A stretch of 64,000 nt of DNA from DATJKD01 sp963728295 (GCA_963728295.1 CAVSKB010000011.1:310001-374000), one strand, 5' to 3'; numbered from the stretch's first letter, positions 22,276 to 31,815 are shown. The notes: generated by a model not told the origin, from the letters alone. Numbers and translations: made by a program.

Positions 22276-23898
22276 CTACAGATTCTGATAGTTCGGCCCG
22301 GAGCCGCCCTCGGGCGTGGTCCAGTCGATGATCTCGTAGGGGTCCTTGATGTCGCACGCCTTGCAATGCACGCAGTTGGCGGCGTTGATCTGCAGGCGTT
22401 TTCCCCCGGCGCCGTCGTCGACCATCTCGTAGACGTTTGCCGGGCAGAAGAACTGGCAGGGATTGCCGTATTCGACCACGCAGCGCGTCGCACAGATGTT
22501 CGTGTCGAGCACCTTGAGATGCACCGGCTGAGTCTCGTCGTGGATGTTGCCCGCGTAGAAGACGGCGCTCAGCCGATCGCGCGGCGGGATGTCGCGGTCC
22601 ACCCAGCCGCGATCCGGCGGAGGCGCCGCATCGAGCCGCTGGAGTGCCGAATGATCCGCGTGGTTCTTGAGGGTCCAGGGCGTGTGACCGCCGGTGACCG
22701 TCTCGAGCGCGCCATTGGCCAGGCCGACCCAGAGCCCGCCGCGGAACCCCGGGCGCATGTTGCGTACCTTGTAGAGCTCGCGTGCGCCGTCCGAGCTGCG
22801 CCAGCGCTGATCGAATCCCTCGCTCGTGCTCTTCTCGAGCAGGTGTTCGGCGGCCAGCGCGCCACAGCGGATCGCCTGGTGCACGCCCTTGATCTTCGGG
22901 ACGTTGACCAGCCCGCCCGCGTCGCCGATCAGCATCGCGCCCGGCATGTCGAGCCGCGGCAGCGACTGCCACCCGCCCTCGACGATCGTCCGCGCCCCGT
23001 AGCTCAGCAACTCTCCGCCGTCGAACATCGGCCGCAGGCTCGGATGCTGCTTGAACTGCTGGAACGCTTCGAACGGGCGGAACCTGGGATCCTCGTAGTC
23101 GAGCCCGGCGACGTACCCGACATAGATGCGATTCTGGTCGAGGTGATATAGAAAGCTGCCAGCGTAAGTGCGCTGATCCGCCGGCCAGCCAACCGTGTGC
23201 TGGATCAGGCCCGGTTCCACACGGCCCTCGGGCAGCTGCCACAACTCCTTGATACCGAGCCCGTAGGTCTGCGGGGAGCGACCTTCGGCGAGCCTGAAGT
23301 GCCGGATCAGAACCTTGGCCAGGCTGCCGCGACAGCCTTCCGCGACCACCGTTGCTTTCGCGCGGATCTCCGGGCCCGGGGCGAAGTTCGGTCCCGGGGT
23401 GCCGTCCTTCTCGAGACCCATGTCGCCGATGCGGACACCGCAGACCGCTCCGGCCGCGTCGAAGAGCGGGGCCGCGGCCGCGAAGCCGGCGAATACGTCG
23501 CATCCGAGCGCCTCGGCCTTGCCGGCCAGCCACGGTGTCAGGTTGCCGAGCGAGACGATGAAGTTGCCGTGGTTCGCCATCTGCGGTGGCGTCGGCAGCC
23601 GGTAGCGCCTGGTTCGAGTCAGCAGCGCGAACTCGTCGCGCGCAGCCGGAACCTTGATGCCGGTGTACTCGGCGCGCCATTCCGGCAGCAGCGCATCGAG
23701 CGGTCCCGGCTCGAGCACGCAGCCGGACAGCGCATGCGCGCCCACCGAGGCCGCCTTCTCCAGCAGGCAGACCGTGAGGTCCGGCTTCTGCTGCTTGAGC
23801 CGGATGGCGCAGGCAAGACCGGAGGGACCGCCGCCGACGATGACGACGTCGTACTCCATGACGTCGCGTTCGATGGATTCTTTTTCTGATTCACTCAT
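22276..23898 (-). CDS. etfD: Electron transfer flavoprotein-ubiquinone oxidoreductase
   Basis: A 540-residue ETF-QO, a membrane-associated FAD and [4Fe-4S] enzyme that passes electrons from acyl-CoA dehydrogenases via ETF to ubiquinone. The FAD motif DVVIVGGGPSGLACAIR is at residues 17-33; GDAGGLVNVPKIKGVHQAI is the second FAD contact. The cluster ligands sit in the C-terminal NCVHCKACDIKDP plus a Cys of FFCPANVYE. It is the electron outlet needed for the beta-oxidation genes at 7-12 kb. Confidence 0.95.
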   Translation of the reverse strand: MSESEKESIERDVMEYDVVIVGGGPSGLACAIRLKQQKPDLTVCLLEKAASVGAHALSGCVLEPGPLDALLPEWRAEYTGIKVPAARDEFALLTRTRRYRLPTPPQMANHGNFIVSLGNLTPWLAGKAEALGCDVFAGFAAAAPLFDAAGAVCGVRIGDMGLEKDGTPGPNFAPGPEIRAKATVVAEGCRGSLAKVLIRHFRLAEGRSPQTYGLGIKELWQLPEGRVEPGLIQHTVGWPADQRTYAGSFLYHLDQNRIYVGYVAGLDYEDPRFRPFEAFQQFKQHPSLRPMFDGGELLSYGARTIVEGGWQSLPRLDMPGAMLIGDAGGLVNVPKIKGVHQAIRCGALAAEHLLEKSTSEGFDQRWRSSDGARELYKVRNMRPGFRGGLWVGLANGALETVTGGHTPWTLKNHADHSALQRLDAAPPPDRGWVDRDIPPRDRLSAVFYAGNIHDETQPVHLKVLDTNICATRCVVEYGNPCQFFCPANVYEMVDDGAGGKRLQINAANCVHCKACDIKDPYEIIDWTTPEGGSGPNYQNL

Positions 23899-24058
23899 TT
23901 GCGGGCACTGCGGGTTTGTATGATTGGCACGTGGGGAACACGCCCAAGAGGCCGATTCTAGCGCCAGACGGCAGGTATCGCAGGCCAGTCATGGCCGTAC
24001 CGCGCTGCAGGGATGAGAAGATCGAGTAATCGCACGACTACAACAAGGCGACAAAAAC

Positions 24059-25390
24059 GTGCCCAGGATTCGTTCTGATCTGCTCGCACTCGTGCTGTTC
24101 TGCGCTTCGCTGCTCCTGCTGGCCTTTGCCTACGGGGTTGCGGTGGGAAGGTTTGAAATTTTTCCCTATACCGTCATCACCGATGCCGTCAGCTCGGCCA
24201 AGGCGATGAGAAGCAGGTTGACGGAGGAAAAGACGTGGCTGTACAGCCGCACCACCTACTCGAGCAAGCTTCCCACGTACCTGCCCGATGCGGCGTACCC
24301 GGGGCTCAACCTCGTCACCGCCGTCGAGGCAGACAATCGCCTCGTTGCGTACATCATGGACATGCGCGGAACGATCATCCATTCCTGGGAAGTCGACTGG
24401 TTCAAGGTCTGGCCGGACGCCACGCACCTGCCCGAGAGGGCGGTCCCGAAACAGCGCCCCGGCACGCATATCCACGGCGCCGTCGTTCTCGATGATGGCG
24501 ACATCGTCTACAACTACGAGCATCTTGGACTGGTCCGACTCGACCTGTGCGGAGATGTCGTCTGGCGGCTTCCATACCGGACTCACCATTCCATTCACCG
24601 GGACGACGACGGAGATCTCTGGGTGTCGGCTCAAATCAACCAGGACGGCGAGACGACCGGCTACCCCAACTACGAGCCGGAATTCGTCGAGCCGATCATT
24701 CTCGAGGTTTCGCAGGATGGAGAAATCAAGAGCGAAATTCCGGTTCTCGAGCTGCTGCGTGAGAATGGGTTGAACGGGCTGCTGTACATGTCCACTCTGA
24801 AGCAGAGAGATACTTCGGTCAAAGGCGATACGATGCACCTCAACGACGTTGAGCCGTTTTCATCCACCATGCAGCCTGGCGTGTTCGCGCCGGGAGACGT
24901 GCTCGTATCGCTCCGCAACATTCACACGGTCTTCGTATTCACCGTGGCTACCCGAAAGATCAAGCATGTCTGGACGGGCGACTTCGTGCGCCAGCATGAT
25001 CCGGACTTTGTCGATGGCAACACGATTTCGGTGCTCGACAACAACAACATCGATTCCGAAGCGGGCGGACAGCAGAGCCGGATACTGCTGCTGTCGGCCG
25101 CTTCGGGTGAGCGCACCGTTTACTATGCTGGGAGCGACGACACGCCGTTCTACACCGACATCATGGGGAAGACCCAGTGGCTGCCCAACGGCAATCTGCT
25201 GATCTCCGAAGCGATGAAGGGACGTGCGTTTGAGATCGACCGGGACGGACGAATCGTCTGGGAGTATGTCAACCTGGTCGGCGACGGTTACGCGGGGCTC
25301 ATGGAGGAGGTCCAGCGGCTTCCGGAGCACATGAACGAGACATACTCGGAATCCAATATATCGGCAAAGTGCGCAAAGGCGCACGATTGA
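24059..25390 (+). CDS. Arylsulfotransferase (ASST)-like membrane-anchored protein
   Basis: A 443-residue protein with one N-terminal hydrophobic anchor (LALVLFCASLLLLAFAYGVA), so the rest is probably periplasmic. The body looks like a beta-propeller of the arylsulfotransferase family: repeated strands such as IIHSWEVDW, HIHGAVVLDDGDIVYNYE, HHSIHRDDDGDLWVSAQ and KTQWLPNGNLLISEAMKG. ASST enzymes transfer sulfate between phenols without PAPS; whether the catalytic His is kept cannot be decided here. A GTG at 24059 starts the gene. It leads a plus-strand group with two small membrane proteins and faces the polyprenyl-phosphate pentose locus. Confidence 0.65.
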   Translation: MPRIRSDLLALVLFCASLLLLAFAYGVAVGRFEIFPYTVITDAVSSAKAMRSRLTEEKTWLYSRTTYSSKLPTYLPDAAYPGLNLVTAVEADNRLVAYIMDMRGTIIHSWEVDWFKVWPDATHLPERAVPKQRPGTHIHGAVVLDDGDIVYNYEHLGLVRLDLCGDVVWRLPYRTHHSIHRDDDGDLWVSAQINQDGETTGYPNYEPEFVEPIILEVSQDGEIKSEIPVLELLRENGLNGLLYMSTLKQRDTSVKGDTMHLNDVEPFSSTMQPGVFAPGDVLVSLRNIHTVFVFTVATRKIKHVWTGDFVRQHDPDFVDGNTISVLDNNNIDSEAGGQQSRILLLSAASGERTVYYAGSDDTPFYTDIMGKTQWLPNGNLLISEAMKGRAFEIDRDGRIVWEYVNLVGDGYAGLMEEVQRLPEHMNETYSESNISAKCAKAHD

Positions 25391-25437
25391 TCGGCGTCTC
25401 AACGGTCCATGGAGCGGCAGCGTCACTGGAGCGCCCA

Positions 25438-25734
25438 ATGAACGAAGCAAATCGTCTGCGTGCTGTCCGTACGAGCGTGGCGATCGCCATAGCCGTCCTC
25501 GCGGTTTCTCCCCCGGCGGCCGCATACGTCGGTCCCGGCGCCGGGCTCTCGGCGCTCGGCTCTCTGTTCGCCCTGCTCGCGGCCGTCGTCGTCGCGATAT
25601 TCGGGTTTCTCTGGTATCCGATAAAACGGCTTCTCGGCAAACGGAAAGGGACGACAGCCCAGGCCGACACCGCACCGAACCCGGAACTCTCGACGCCACA
25701 GACCGGTGAACGACACGACGACGAGGTCCGCTGA
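25438..25734 (+). CDS. Small membrane protein of unknown function
   Basis: A 98-residue protein with an N-terminal signal-like helix (TSVAIAIAVLAVSPPAAAYV) then a conserved-looking YVGPGAGLSALGSL and a second hydrophobic helix ending in a basic patch (YPIKRLLGKRKG). The last 30 residues are polar. The ATG at 25438 is preferred because it starts the signal sequence. It overlaps the next gene by one base (TGATG) and lies 47 bp after the ASST-like gene, so the three are probably co-transcribed. Function not recognised; small proteins of this type are often found beside polysaccharide or glycolipid genes. Confidence 0.6.
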   Translation: MNEANRLRAVRTSVAIAIAVLAVSPPAAAYVGPGAGLSALGSLFALLAAVVVAIFGFLWYPIKRLLGKRKGTTAQADTAPNPELSTPQTGERHDDEVR

Positions 25735-26108
25735 TGGCGCTTGCCGGGGCGATCTTCCTCGTCGTCGGTTTCGTGGCCCTCGTGAGGATGTTCGGCCTGG
25801 TCAGGAGATGCGGCGAGGTGTTCGACGTGGCCAGGGCATCGTTGGCCGTCCTGCGCAATTCGTCGCTGGATGACGCAGCGAAGGAAAGCGCGCTGCAATC
25901 GCACGCAACCAGGCTGTTTTCGCTGTTCTTCCTCCTGACCGCGGGCGCCGGCCTCGCCCTGGCCCTGCCGGCAGGCATCATCTGGATACTCGACGTGCTG
26001 CAGGTGGTCTCGCTGCGCGCCGTCCTCGATGTCACCTTGTCCTGGCAGTTCCTGCTCGGAAGCACCCTTGTCGGCATCGCCGCGTGGCGATTTACCCGCG
26101 GCCCCTGA
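25734..26108 (+). CDS. Predicted three-helix membrane protein of unknown function
   Basis: A 124-residue protein with hydrophobic segments at residues 2-20, 62-85 and 98-116, separated by a charged helix (FDVARASLAVLRNSSLDDAA). The ATG overlaps the stop of the previous gene. No family motif recognised. It ends 43 bp before the convergent UbiA-type gene. Its coupling to the previous two genes suggests a shared role in the envelope. Confidence 0.55.
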   Translation: MALAGAIFLVVGFVALVRMFGLVRRCGEVFDVARASLAVLRNSSLDDAAKESALQSHATRLFSLFFLLTAGAGLALALPAGIIWILDVLQVVSLRAVLDVTLSWQFLLGSTLVGIAAWRFTRGP

Positions 26109-26150
26109 CGGCGCCCTGGATCGTATGGCGAGCGGGCTGCCGCCTGACGC

Positions 26151-27591
26151 TCACGCGGCGAGCCAGATGATCAGCGCGGCCGCCACGAAGATCCATCGAC
26201 TGACGCCGTCGCGCAGCGCAAATACGAGGGGATCGTCGTCCACCTTTCCGCGTGCCGCACCGACCCAGAGGCGGCTGATCCAGTACAGCACCAGCGGCGG
26301 AAGTGCCCAGAGGTACATCGGCCTCTCATACAGCCCGGTGACGATATTGCTGTTGATGTAGAGGGCTAGAACCAGGACCGCGGTGTATCCGCCGGCGGCG
26401 CCAAGACTCAACAGAGTCGGCAGGTCACCGAGATGGTATCCGCGCCCCATCGTCGTCGTCTGATGTGTGTCCCTGAGACCGGCGATCTCGGAGTAGCGCT
26501 TCACCATCGCAAGGCTCAGAAAGAGGAACATCGAGAATGCGAGCAGCCAGAACGACGGGACGATCTGCACTGCGACGCCGCCGGCGATGATGCGGAGCGT
26601 ATACAGGCCGGACAGGAGAATGATGTCCGCCACCACCCGGTTCTTGATCGAAAGCGAGTATGCGAGGGTGAGCGCGTAGTAGAGGGCGACCAGCCCCAGG
26701 AACGCCGTCGACACGATGGCTCCCAGGCCGAGGCCGCACACGTAGCAATACCAGCGACAGCCCCAGTCCCTGCCGGATGGACAGCGCGCCCGACGCAAGC
26801 GGGCGAAGTCTTTTTCGCGGATGGTGGCGATCGGCTCGCAGGTCCAACAGGTCATTCGTAACATAGGCGCTGGACGCGCAGAGGCTGAACGAAACAAACG
26901 CCAGCAGCGCGATCGCAAGGAGCTCGACTTCGGCGATTCGATGCGCGGCGACCAGTGGCACCAGCAGCAGCAGGTTCTTGAGCCATTGGTGCGGACGAAT
27001 CGCGCGGAGCCACGCGGCGCTGTCGCCGCCACTGGCCGGAAATACCCTGGTTACGCTCGAGCACCGGGCGGCACGGGGCTCGACTCCGCGCTCGGGCCGG
27101 ACCAGCAGGGCGCTCCTCGCTTCGGGCCAGATCCGCAGATCGGCATGCGAATTGCCCGCGTAATCGAACTTCCCGCTCCCGAATCGACCCCGCAGGCGGT
27201 CGAGCTTCCGCTCCGCGGACAGATTCGTCTTCGAATCGCTGGCCAGGACCTCGTCGAACAGCCCGACGTGCTCGGCTATCTGGCGCGCATACTTCTCGTT
27301 GGTCGCGGTCGCCAGGACGATATGCCGACCACCAGCACGCTCCTCGCGCAGGTACTCGACGACCTCATCGTCATAAGGAAGCACCGAAGCATCCAGATCG
27401 ACCTGATCCGCGATGTCCTGCTTGAACTCAGCGCGGCCGCGCCGCAATTCGTACAGGGCACGAACCGCACGGAGCGGGCTGGTCTTGACCAGCCCGAGGA
27501 ACGATTCCAGCAGGACGTCGGTCCTGATCAGGGTTCCATCGAGGTCTACGCACAGGGGTATCGGATCGGGCCCGCTGTTCATGTCGTTCAC
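26151..27591 (-). CDS. HAD phosphatase-UbiA prenyltransferase fusion (polyprenyl-P phosphoribosyltransferase-like, frameshifted)
   Basis: Two fused domains, about 479 residues. The N-terminal HAD domain starts PLCVDLDGTLIRTDVLLESF and has the ATATNEKYARQ and YAGNSHADLRIW motifs. The C-terminal UbiA domain has HQWLKNLLLLVPL, the Mg/diphosphate motif NDLLDLRADRHHPRKRLRPL, then KRYSEIAGLR. This matches decaprenyl-phosphate 5-phosphoribosyltransferase (Rv3806c-type), with the HAD domain as candidate phosphatase for the next step. An extra base near 26741 splits the UbiA domain; restoring it joins LSLVLL to CGLGLGAIVSTAF. A GTG start at 27591 overlaps the upstream stop (GTGA); ATG 27582 is an alternative. 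Confidence 0.82.
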
Positions 27592-28334
27592 AGACTCAGC
27601 CGCTTGAACATGCGCTCCGGAACCGACCGGATCAACAGCATGATCGGTCGCCAGAACCATGGGAGGTAGACGACGTCACGGCCGTCGCACAGCGCACGGT
27701 ACACGCCTCGTCCGACCGAAGAAGGGTCGGCCCAGAGCGGGTTCTTCGGAAAATTCGCGGTCATGGGGGTATCGACAAAGCCCGGCTTGATGGTGATCAC
27801 GCGGACACCGCGTCGATGCAGCCGGTTGCGCAGACCCTGCAGAAATATCGACACGGCGCCCTTCGCCGTGCCGTAAATGTAGTTGCTCTGGCGCCCCCGA
27901 TCTCCGGCGACCGAAGAGATGACCGCGATCGTGCCCTTGCCCTGTCGCTCGCAGTAGTTGCCCGCAAGCGTCAGGAGCGATACCACGCTCATGAAATTGG
28001 TCTCGAGCTCGGCGCGCGCCGCATCGAAGGAAGCCTGGCACGCGGCCTGATCCGGCAGCGTCCCATGCGCGATGAGCACCGCGTCGATTCCCCCCAGGCG
28101 CCGCGCGCATTCATCGAAGACCATCTGGTGACGGGCGATGTCATTCATGTCCATCACGAATGTCTCGACCTGCGTTGCGCCGCGTACCCGCAGGTCGTCG
28201 GCAACCACACGCAGTTTTTCCGGATCTCTGCCGACCAGAAACAGCAGATCATGGGATGCGGCGGAGCACCGGGCCGCGGCGCTCGCAATCGCTGAAGTGG
28301 CTCCGCAGATCAGCAGGCGCCGTAGATTGCTCAT
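27588..28334 (-). CDS. SDR epimerase subunit, DprE2-like
   Basis: A 248-residue SDR with the cofactor motif LLICGATSAIASAAARC, Asp in LVGRDPEKL, NAHG-equivalent LIAHGTLPDQ, Ser in ISSVAGDRGRQSN and the catalytic YIYGTAKGAVS. The GATSAIA and FVDTPMTANFPKNPLWA stretches match decaprenyl-phosphoryl-2-keto-erythropentose reductase (DprE2). It shares ATGA overlap with the DprE1-like gene upstream and GTGA overlap with the HAD-UbiA gene downstream, a tight translational block. Predicted to reduce the keto intermediate to polyprenyl-phospho-arabinose with NADH. Confidence 0.83.
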   Translation of the reverse strand: MSNLRRLLICGATSAIASAAARCSAASHDLLFLVGRDPEKLRVVADDLRVRGATQVETFVMDMNDIARHQMVFDECARRLGGIDAVLIAHGTLPDQAACQASFDAARAELETNFMSVVSLLTLAGNYCERQGKGTIAVISSVAGDRGRQSNYIYGTAKGAVSIFLQGLRNRLHRRGVRVITIKPGFVDTPMTANFPKNPLWADPSSVGRGVYRALCDGRDVVYLPWFWRPIMLLIRSVPERMFKRLSL

Positions 28335-29644
28335 GACGAGACTCGCCGCCAGAACCCGGAGGAGAAGGCAGGATCGAGATACTCGCAGAAGGATCGCCAC
28401 CTGGGGAAATAGTGCCGGAAGCTCTCCGCCGACATCCGTGCGTCCTTGGCCGGATAAACGGCTCCGCCGTTCGATCGGACGATTTCATCCAATCGGTCGA
28501 GCAACCGCATCGTTCCAGACCCGCGGTTCGGGAAATCCAGTGCAAGGGTTATTCCCGGCCGGGGGAAGGAGAGAAGCCCCGGGGAGGGGATCGACCCGAA
28601 GACCTTGAGCACGGCCAGGAAGGAGCCTCCGCCGGCAGCTGCTATCCGGGACAGCAGCTCTGCCACCGCCTCGCGCCCGTCGGATGACCCAACTACACAC
28701 TGATACTGGAAGAATCCGCGTCGCCCGTAGATGCGATTCCAGTTGCGGACCCGGTCGAGGGGATAGAGGAAAGAGTCGAAATGGATGCGGCTGAATCTCC
28801 GGCGCGGGCGGCGGTAGTACCAGGCGTTGAAGGTCCGCACCACCGTATCCGTGACGATTGCAGCGGGAAGGTCGATAGGGATTCCGAAGGCGCTGCCCGG
28901 CGGCCGGGCCGAGGCCGCGTCATGGCTCGCGTGATTACCGCGCGTGAATACGCCTCGACCGAGCGACTTTCCCCGTGACGCACAATCGACCCATGCCACC
29001 GTGTAGTTGAAGCTGGCGTCCGATTCGCCTGTCAGGCGAAAGAACTCTCCCAGGTCTGCGAACCGTATCGTCTCGATGTCCATCGCTGCACCCGCCACCC
29101 GGTGAAGCTGGATTTCCGCCCAGAGGATCACCCCGGTGAGACCGAGCCCGGCGATCGTTGCCCCGAACCACTCGGGATTTTCGGTCCTCGAGCATCTCCT
29201 TCTCGAGCCGTCTGAGCGCAGCAGCTCGAGCCGCCTGACGTGGCAGCCGAAGCTCCCCGCGCAATGGTGATTCTTGCCGTGAACGTCATTCGCGATTGCA
29301 CCACCTACGGTGACGAACTTCGTGCCGGGACTTACCGGCAGAAACCAGCCGGCCGGAACGGTCAGATCGAGGATGTCACCGAGCATCACGCCCGCTTCAC
29401 AACGGATCACCCCGTGCTCGACGTCGAAGGAAATCAGGCGATCCAGTCCGCGCATATCGAGCAGCAATCCGCCGTCGTTCAGACAGCTGTCCCCGTAGCT
29501 TCGTCCATTGCCAAACGGGAGAACCGACGAAGGGCCAAGGTCGGGCAGGGGTTCGTGGCGCCACCGGAGCAGACGCACCTCGTGCTCAGCCGGGGGATAG
29601 CGACCCCAGGACTGATACCTACCGCGTGTTGAAGCTGCGCTCAC
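28331..29644 (-). CDS. FAD-dependent polyprenylphosphoryl-pentose 2-oxidase, DprE1-like
   Basis: A 437-residue VAO/PCMH-type flavoprotein. The FAD domain shows VLPFGNGRSYGDSCLNDGG (42-60), VSPGTKFVTVGGAIANDVHG (104-123) and KNHHCAGSFGCHVRRLELL, a close match to DprE1. In the substrate domain, LKVFG, LSFPRPGITLALDFP and YPAKDARMSAESF are kept, including the Lys (400) equivalent to the essential Lys418 of the mycobacterial enzyme. The residue equivalent to Cys387 is Ala368. GTG 29644 is used as start and overlaps the flippase-like gene by 26 bp. Role: oxidation of polyprenyl-phospho-ribose at C2. Confidence 0.84.
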   Translation of the reverse strand: MSAASTRGRYQSWGRYPPAEHEVRLLRWRHEPLPDLGPSSVLPFGNGRSYGDSCLNDGGLLLDMRGLDRLISFDVEHGVIRCEAGVMLGDILDLTVPAGWFLPVSPGTKFVTVGGAIANDVHGKNHHCAGSFGCHVRRLELLRSDGSRRRCSRTENPEWFGATIAGLGLTGVILWAEIQLHRVAGAAMDIETIRFADLGEFFRLTGESDASFNYTVAWVDCASRGKSLGRGVFTRGNHASHDAASARPPGSAFGIPIDLPAAIVTDTVVRTFNAWYYRRPRRRFSRIHFDSFLYPLDRVRNWNRIYGRRGFFQYQCVVGSSDGREAVAELLSRIAAAGGGSFLAVLKVFGSIPSPGLLSFPRPGITLALDFPNRGSGTMRLLDRLDEIVRSNGGAVYPAKDARMSAESFRHYFPRWRSFCEYLDPAFSSGFWRRVSS

Positions 29645-30588
29645 GCCCGGCCTCGACGGCCGCGAAGGCGCAGAATCCGAGCGCCACCGCGAACCATAAC
29701 GTAGCAACACGACAAACGATCGTCGCAGCGATTGCGCTCGACACGTCCATTCCGAGCAGCGAAAGCATGACGACCATCGAAGCCTCGGTGCTTCCAAGGC
29801 CTCCGGGAATGAACGACAGGCCGCCGATCAGCATCCCGGCGGCGTAGACCCCGATCGCCGCCGGGACGGCCGCCTCGAACTCCAGAGCCCGCACGATCAG
29901 GTAGAACCCGATCCCTTCCGCGCCCCAGGCGACCAGGCCGAGGACGACGCCTCCGGCGAGCATCTTCGAGCTCAGCAGCGCTTCCGAGGATTGCAACAGC
30001 GAGCGGAGTTGCTCACCGAATCGTCGAACACGTGATGATCCGCTCCGATCGAGCCGCGCACAAATGGACTGCCGCAAGCCGGGGCTCGAAACCGCCGCGA
30101 AGATCGCTACGATGAGGATGGCGGCACAGACGCTGGGCCACCAGACGTCGGAGAAGAACCAGGTGACCAGCAGACCCAGCAGCAGCACGGCCACCACGTC
30201 GAGCAGCCGCTCGACGAAGAGTGCGGCCAGGCTGTCAGCGTACGCGACGCCATGAGGCCTGAGGTAAACGGACCTGATCGCTTCGCCCATCTTGCCCGGC
30301 GTCGTCGTGAACGCGAAGCCAGCCAGGTAGTACAGCAGGTGCCGAGGCGTGGGAAGGTTCGTGACCGAGACGTGCCAGATACCATCGCCATCGGCAGAAG
30401 CGCAGAAAATAGTTGAGCCCGGAGAGGCCGAGTACGAGTACCCATACCCGCAGATCGATTCGCGATACGGCGCCGAGCACATCCTCGGCTCCCGTGAAGA
30501 AGCTCGAGCCGGCATACAAGAGGAAAGCAGCGATTACCGAAATTGCCAAAGCCCGGCGGAAGCGCATTATCGGCTCGGGCCGGGTCAT
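29619..30588 (-). CDS. Lysylphosphatidylglycerol synthase TM-domain (UPF0104) flippase-like protein (frameshifted)
   Basis: A polytopic inner-membrane protein of about 322 residues. The N-terminal part (FRRALAISVIAAFLLYAG, NYFLRFCRWRWYLARLG) is in one frame. After an extra G at 30356-30357 the rest follows: LPTPRHLLYYLAGFAFTTTP, GKMGEAIRSVYL, the RLLDVVAVLLLGLL helix and SFIPGGLGSTEASMV. The motifs R-W-Y and PGKxGE...PGGLGxxE are hallmarks of the LPG-synthase TM/UPF0104 family, proposed lipid-linked substrate translocases. In this operon it may flip the polyprenyl-phosphate sugar. ATG 30588 is the chosen start; ATG 30567 is possible. Confidence 0.82.
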
Positions 30589-30669
30589 CGTCGGGCAGGC
30601 GCCGCGCCACGAGTGATTCCATTCGATCTCCGGGGAGCGACGGACCATACCCGATCCATTGTCGACAGT

Positions 30670-31815
30670 TCAATGATGGACCGATCCGTCATAGCCAAAG
30701 CGCGCTGCGGTCGCTGCGGTTTCCTCTCGTATGACCGCGAGATCCGCGTCCGAGAACTGCCAGGTGTAGTAATCGGGAGTGCTGAGCCGGCTGCTGAAAG
30801 CCTGGATGACGGGCTCGGCGGCGGTGAGCCGGCAATGGCTCAGCACCTTGCGCACCACCGCTTCTGCCGAGTGACAGAGATCCTCGTAACGAACGACGAG
30901 CGCGGCATCCCGGAGCCGTTCGTTAGCCTGCAGTCGCTCCGCCACGTAACCGTAGACCTGGCTCCAGTACCGTGCCCAGCCCCGAAGCTCATCTCCGTCT
31001 CGCCACAACTGGAGTATTTCGCCGGTTCGAGCGCCATCACCCGTGTTGATCGGCCGCCGGTCGAGCCCGAACTCGAAATGACCAGCCTGCCGAAGATGTG
31101 CAAGACCGCGGGGATTCCCGGTACAGCCTTCGGAGAAGCGCCGGTGCTGCCTGAGCAGGGACGCGACGTGACGAGCGGGCTCGCGGATCGGGATAACGAA
31201 CCGCGCGTCGGGAAAGATTCGCAACAGGTATTCGAACCGGGTCACGTTGTAGTTGCCCTTGGACGCGTAGCGCGTGCCTCCGCGGACCAGGAGCAGCTTG
31301 CGGATGTGGTCGCGATAGAAACGCTCGAACTCGGGATGCGCGTGCTGATCTCCGAGAAGATGACTGACGGCGGGATCGTGCGCGGATGGAAAGAACGCCA
31401 TCCACAGCGGCTCCTCCATCGCTTCCGGGCTCTCGGGCGTTATCCGGATGCGGTCCCCGTGGGGACGCTCCTTCGCCTCCAGCGTCCGGCTCTGCGCCCT
31501 GTCTACGAAGCGATTCCACCAGTACGGAATGAACACCGGCGGGAAATCCCGGTAACGGTGGGTGACGACCCCCTCGGCCGACGCGACCAGTTCCAGCAGG
31601 ATGGTGCTTCCGGCCCGGGCAAGACCGGCGATGTATATCGGCTCGCGTACCGGCACGCCCGAGAGAACTCCCGACAGCTCACGGGACTCGGCGTCTCCGA
31701 TCCGGATCCAAAAGCGCGGGTAGCGGTGGACGAGAGCGCTCACCAGGGCACTCATTCCTGATACCTGGAACCCGTCGCTCGCGGCCGACCTCGCGACAGT
31801 TGGTTCAGCCGGCAT
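30670..31815 (-). CDS. PAPS-dependent sulfotransferase
   Basis: A 381-residue sulfotransferase. The PAPS 5'-phosphosulfate loop is YIAGLARAGSTILLELV and the 3'-phosphate-binding region is FPDARFVIPIREPARHVASL. Basic residues of the 3' motif and a final Arg/Gly-rich segment (TAATAARFGYDG) fit the family. It is the first gene of the minus-strand pentose-donor operon, so it may sulfate the glycan or glycolipid made here. The acceptor is unknown. Several internal Met starts are possible; the longest is given. Confidence 0.82.
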   Translation of the reverse strand: MPAEPTVARSAASDGFQVSGMSALVSALVHRYPRFWIRIGDAESRELSGVLSGVPVREPIYIAGLARAGSTILLELVASAEGVVTHRYRDFPPVFIPYWWNRFVDRAQSRTLEAKERPHGDRIRITPESPEAMEEPLWMAFFPSAHDPAVSHLLGDQHAHPEFERFYRDHIRKLLLVRGGTRYASKGNYNVTRFEYLLRIFPDARFVIPIREPARHVASLLRQHRRFSEGCTGNPRGLAHLRQAGHFEFGLDRRPINTGDGARTGEILQLWRDGDELRGWARYWSQVYGYVAERLQANERLRDAALVVRYEDLCHSAEAVVRKVLSHCRLTAAEPVIQAFSSRLSTPDYYTWQFSDADLAVIREETAATAARFGYDGSVHH

